5,376 nucleotides of DNA, from contig CAITEM010000591.1 of assembly GCA_903891395.1 (NCBI GenBank), positions 1-5,376 on the forward strand. The letters run 5' to 3'. Every line of letters starts with the position of its first letter. The stretch's first letter is position 1. The stretch comes from an uncultured Hyphomicrobiales bacterium (GTDB lineage: Bacteria; Pseudomonadota; Alphaproteobacteria; Rhizobiales; Xanthobacteraceae). The notes beneath the pieces are model-generated. The model saw nothing but the letters and a program-made list of their open reading frames with translations. It was not told where the DNA came from and made no database searches. The translations under genes were made by a program, and so were the position numbers. This document shows positions 4,640-5,376 of this stretch, piece by piece.

Positions 4640-5376
4640 TCAGCCGGCTTTGTCGAGCAGCGCGAGGCCTTCACCCCGCCAGTGCCCGACGCTGGTCACC
4701 AGGATCTGGCTCAATTCCCCGTTCATCGGCCGTTCCAGCCCCGTCGAGTCGTTGGGCGGAAACAACGTACCATGGCCGAGTGCGATGGTGGCCAAGGCGA
4801 CGTTCATGGGGAATGTCGGTTCGATCCCATGTCCGACATAGGAACCGGGGGCACGCACGGCAAGGTCGCTGTGCTGCTCGAGGAATCGACGTTCTTCGGA
4901 GGTGACGTCGGCGACCCCGGTAGCGCCGGACATGACTGCGGCGTGGCCCGTCTTCACCTTGGATTTGATCTTGTCCCACAGCTTCGTCAACGAGGCCTGG
5001 ACCCCGCCGGGCGTACGCTTGGAGCGGTCGGAGACGACGGCGCTCAGCCGCGCCAGCGGCTTGGCGCCGCGCTTCTCGGCATGGTCGCGCGCCTCGATGA
5101 CCAGGAACGCGCCGAACGAGCCAAGCGCGAAGCCGGCGTTTTCGCCGCGCTCCCAGACGGGGGCGTAGCGGTCTTTCAAATTGTTCTTGCCGAACTCGTA
5201 GAGCATCAGGAGGTCCGGACGTTCGCCGTTGTGCGCGCCGCCGACCAGCGCGATATCGCTTTGTCCGGCGACGATGCGCGACAGCGCGATACGGACCGCG
5301 TCCACGCCGGAGGATTCCTCGCCCATGAACGTGCGCGAGGACCCGGTGACGCCGTGCACGATCGAGATATTGCCGG
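4640..5376 (-). CDS. fabF2: KAS-family FabF2 with degenerate active site, 5' end beyond right edge
   Basis: The frame is open from the right edge, with 244 residues visible and the N-terminal part missing. The GTG at 5359 is an internal Val codon, not a start, because conserved sequence (GNISI) runs past it to the edge. The thiolase-like condensing-enzyme fold is recognisable from SDIALVGGA, WERGENAGFALGSFGAFLV and SYVGHG. The nucleophile region reads TFMGEESSGVDAV, where the KAS Cys aligns with Glu (GAA, 5315-5317). It closely follows the EQAGGLDA block of polyketide chain-length factors. The NAHGT region reads SGATGVA, so the first catalytic His is replaced (Thr, 4919-4921). The His in the VGHG motif (4829-4831) remains. 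The end VGHWRGEG replaces the usual FGFGG. It is therefore unlikely to condense by itself and probably supports FabF1. Rhizobial clusters place fabF2 between fabZ and fabF1, as here. Confidence 0.88.
   Translation of the reverse strand, partial: GNISIVHGVTGSSRTFMGEESSGVDAVRIALSRIVAGQSDIALVGGAHNGERPDLLMLYEFGKNNLKDRYAPVWERGENAGFALGSFGAFLVIEARDHAEKRGAKPLARLSAVVSDRSKRTPGGVQASLTKLWDKIKSKVKTGHAAVMSGATGVADVTSEERRFLEQHSDLAVRAPGSYVGHGIEPTFPMNVALATIALGHGTLFPPNDSTGLERPMNGELSQILVTSVGHWRGEGLALLDKAG

Noticed and set aside
5357..5359. GTG as the start of fabF2
   Set aside because: The frame continues upstream with sequence expected of the family and the visible part lacks the first half of a condensing enzyme, so the gene simply runs off the window.
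1..5376. tRNA, rRNA, CRISPR array, insertion sequence or integrase gene
   Set aside because: I saw no cloverleaf, no regularly spaced repeats, no transposase or recombinase motifs, and no terminal inverted repeats in either strand.

Overview
The window looks like part of the chromosome of a GC-rich alphaproteobacterium of the order Hyphomicrobiales (Rhizobiales), most probably close to Bradyrhizobium or Rhodopseudomonas. The evidence is the gene order fabF2-fabF1-adh-lpxXL, which is the signature of the rhizobial cluster for the very-long-chain fatty acid (VLCFA, for example 27-hydroxyoctacosanoate) of lipid A, plus a copy of an intergenic repeat I recognise from this order. Every gene I support lies on the minus strand, so the biological reading direction is from the right edge to the left edge. 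The plus-strand open frames are shadows.

Right and centre (about 1288-5376): the VLCFA operon. In order of transcription it holds fabF2 (start lies beyond the right edge), fabF1, a medium-chain dehydrogenase/reductase (adh), and lpxXL, the acyltransferase that places the long acyl chain on lipid A. acpXL and fabZ, which normally precede these genes, would lie off the right edge. FabF1 has a complete Cys-His-His condensing-enzyme site. FabF2 has lost the Cys and one His and resembles the chain-length-factor subunit of type II polyketide synthases, so the two may work as a heterodimer. The dehydrogenase keeps its structural zinc cysteines but lacks the usual catalytic-zinc ligands, which suits a reductase in the elongation cycle better than an alcohol dehydrogenase.

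lpxXL is interrupted by one in-frame TAG at 1588-1590, with the correct protein continuing in the same frame on both sides. Its start region also has an A-run and an upstream ATG that would be in frame if one A were removed. Either this strain has lost the last step of the pathway, or it reads through the stop, or the sequence contains an error.

Left (1-1192): a block of three small accessory genes of lower GC content. They are a GIY-YIG-like (T5orf172/Mug113 type) protein, a zinc-ribbon/coiled-coil/zinc-finger protein, and the start of a small Cys-rich protein that runs off the left edge. Such proteins are typical of phages and genomic islands. No integrase, tRNA or insertion sequence is visible. 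The junction between core and accessory DNA, at about 1193-1287, holds two hairpins and a short AT-rich palindrome packed together.
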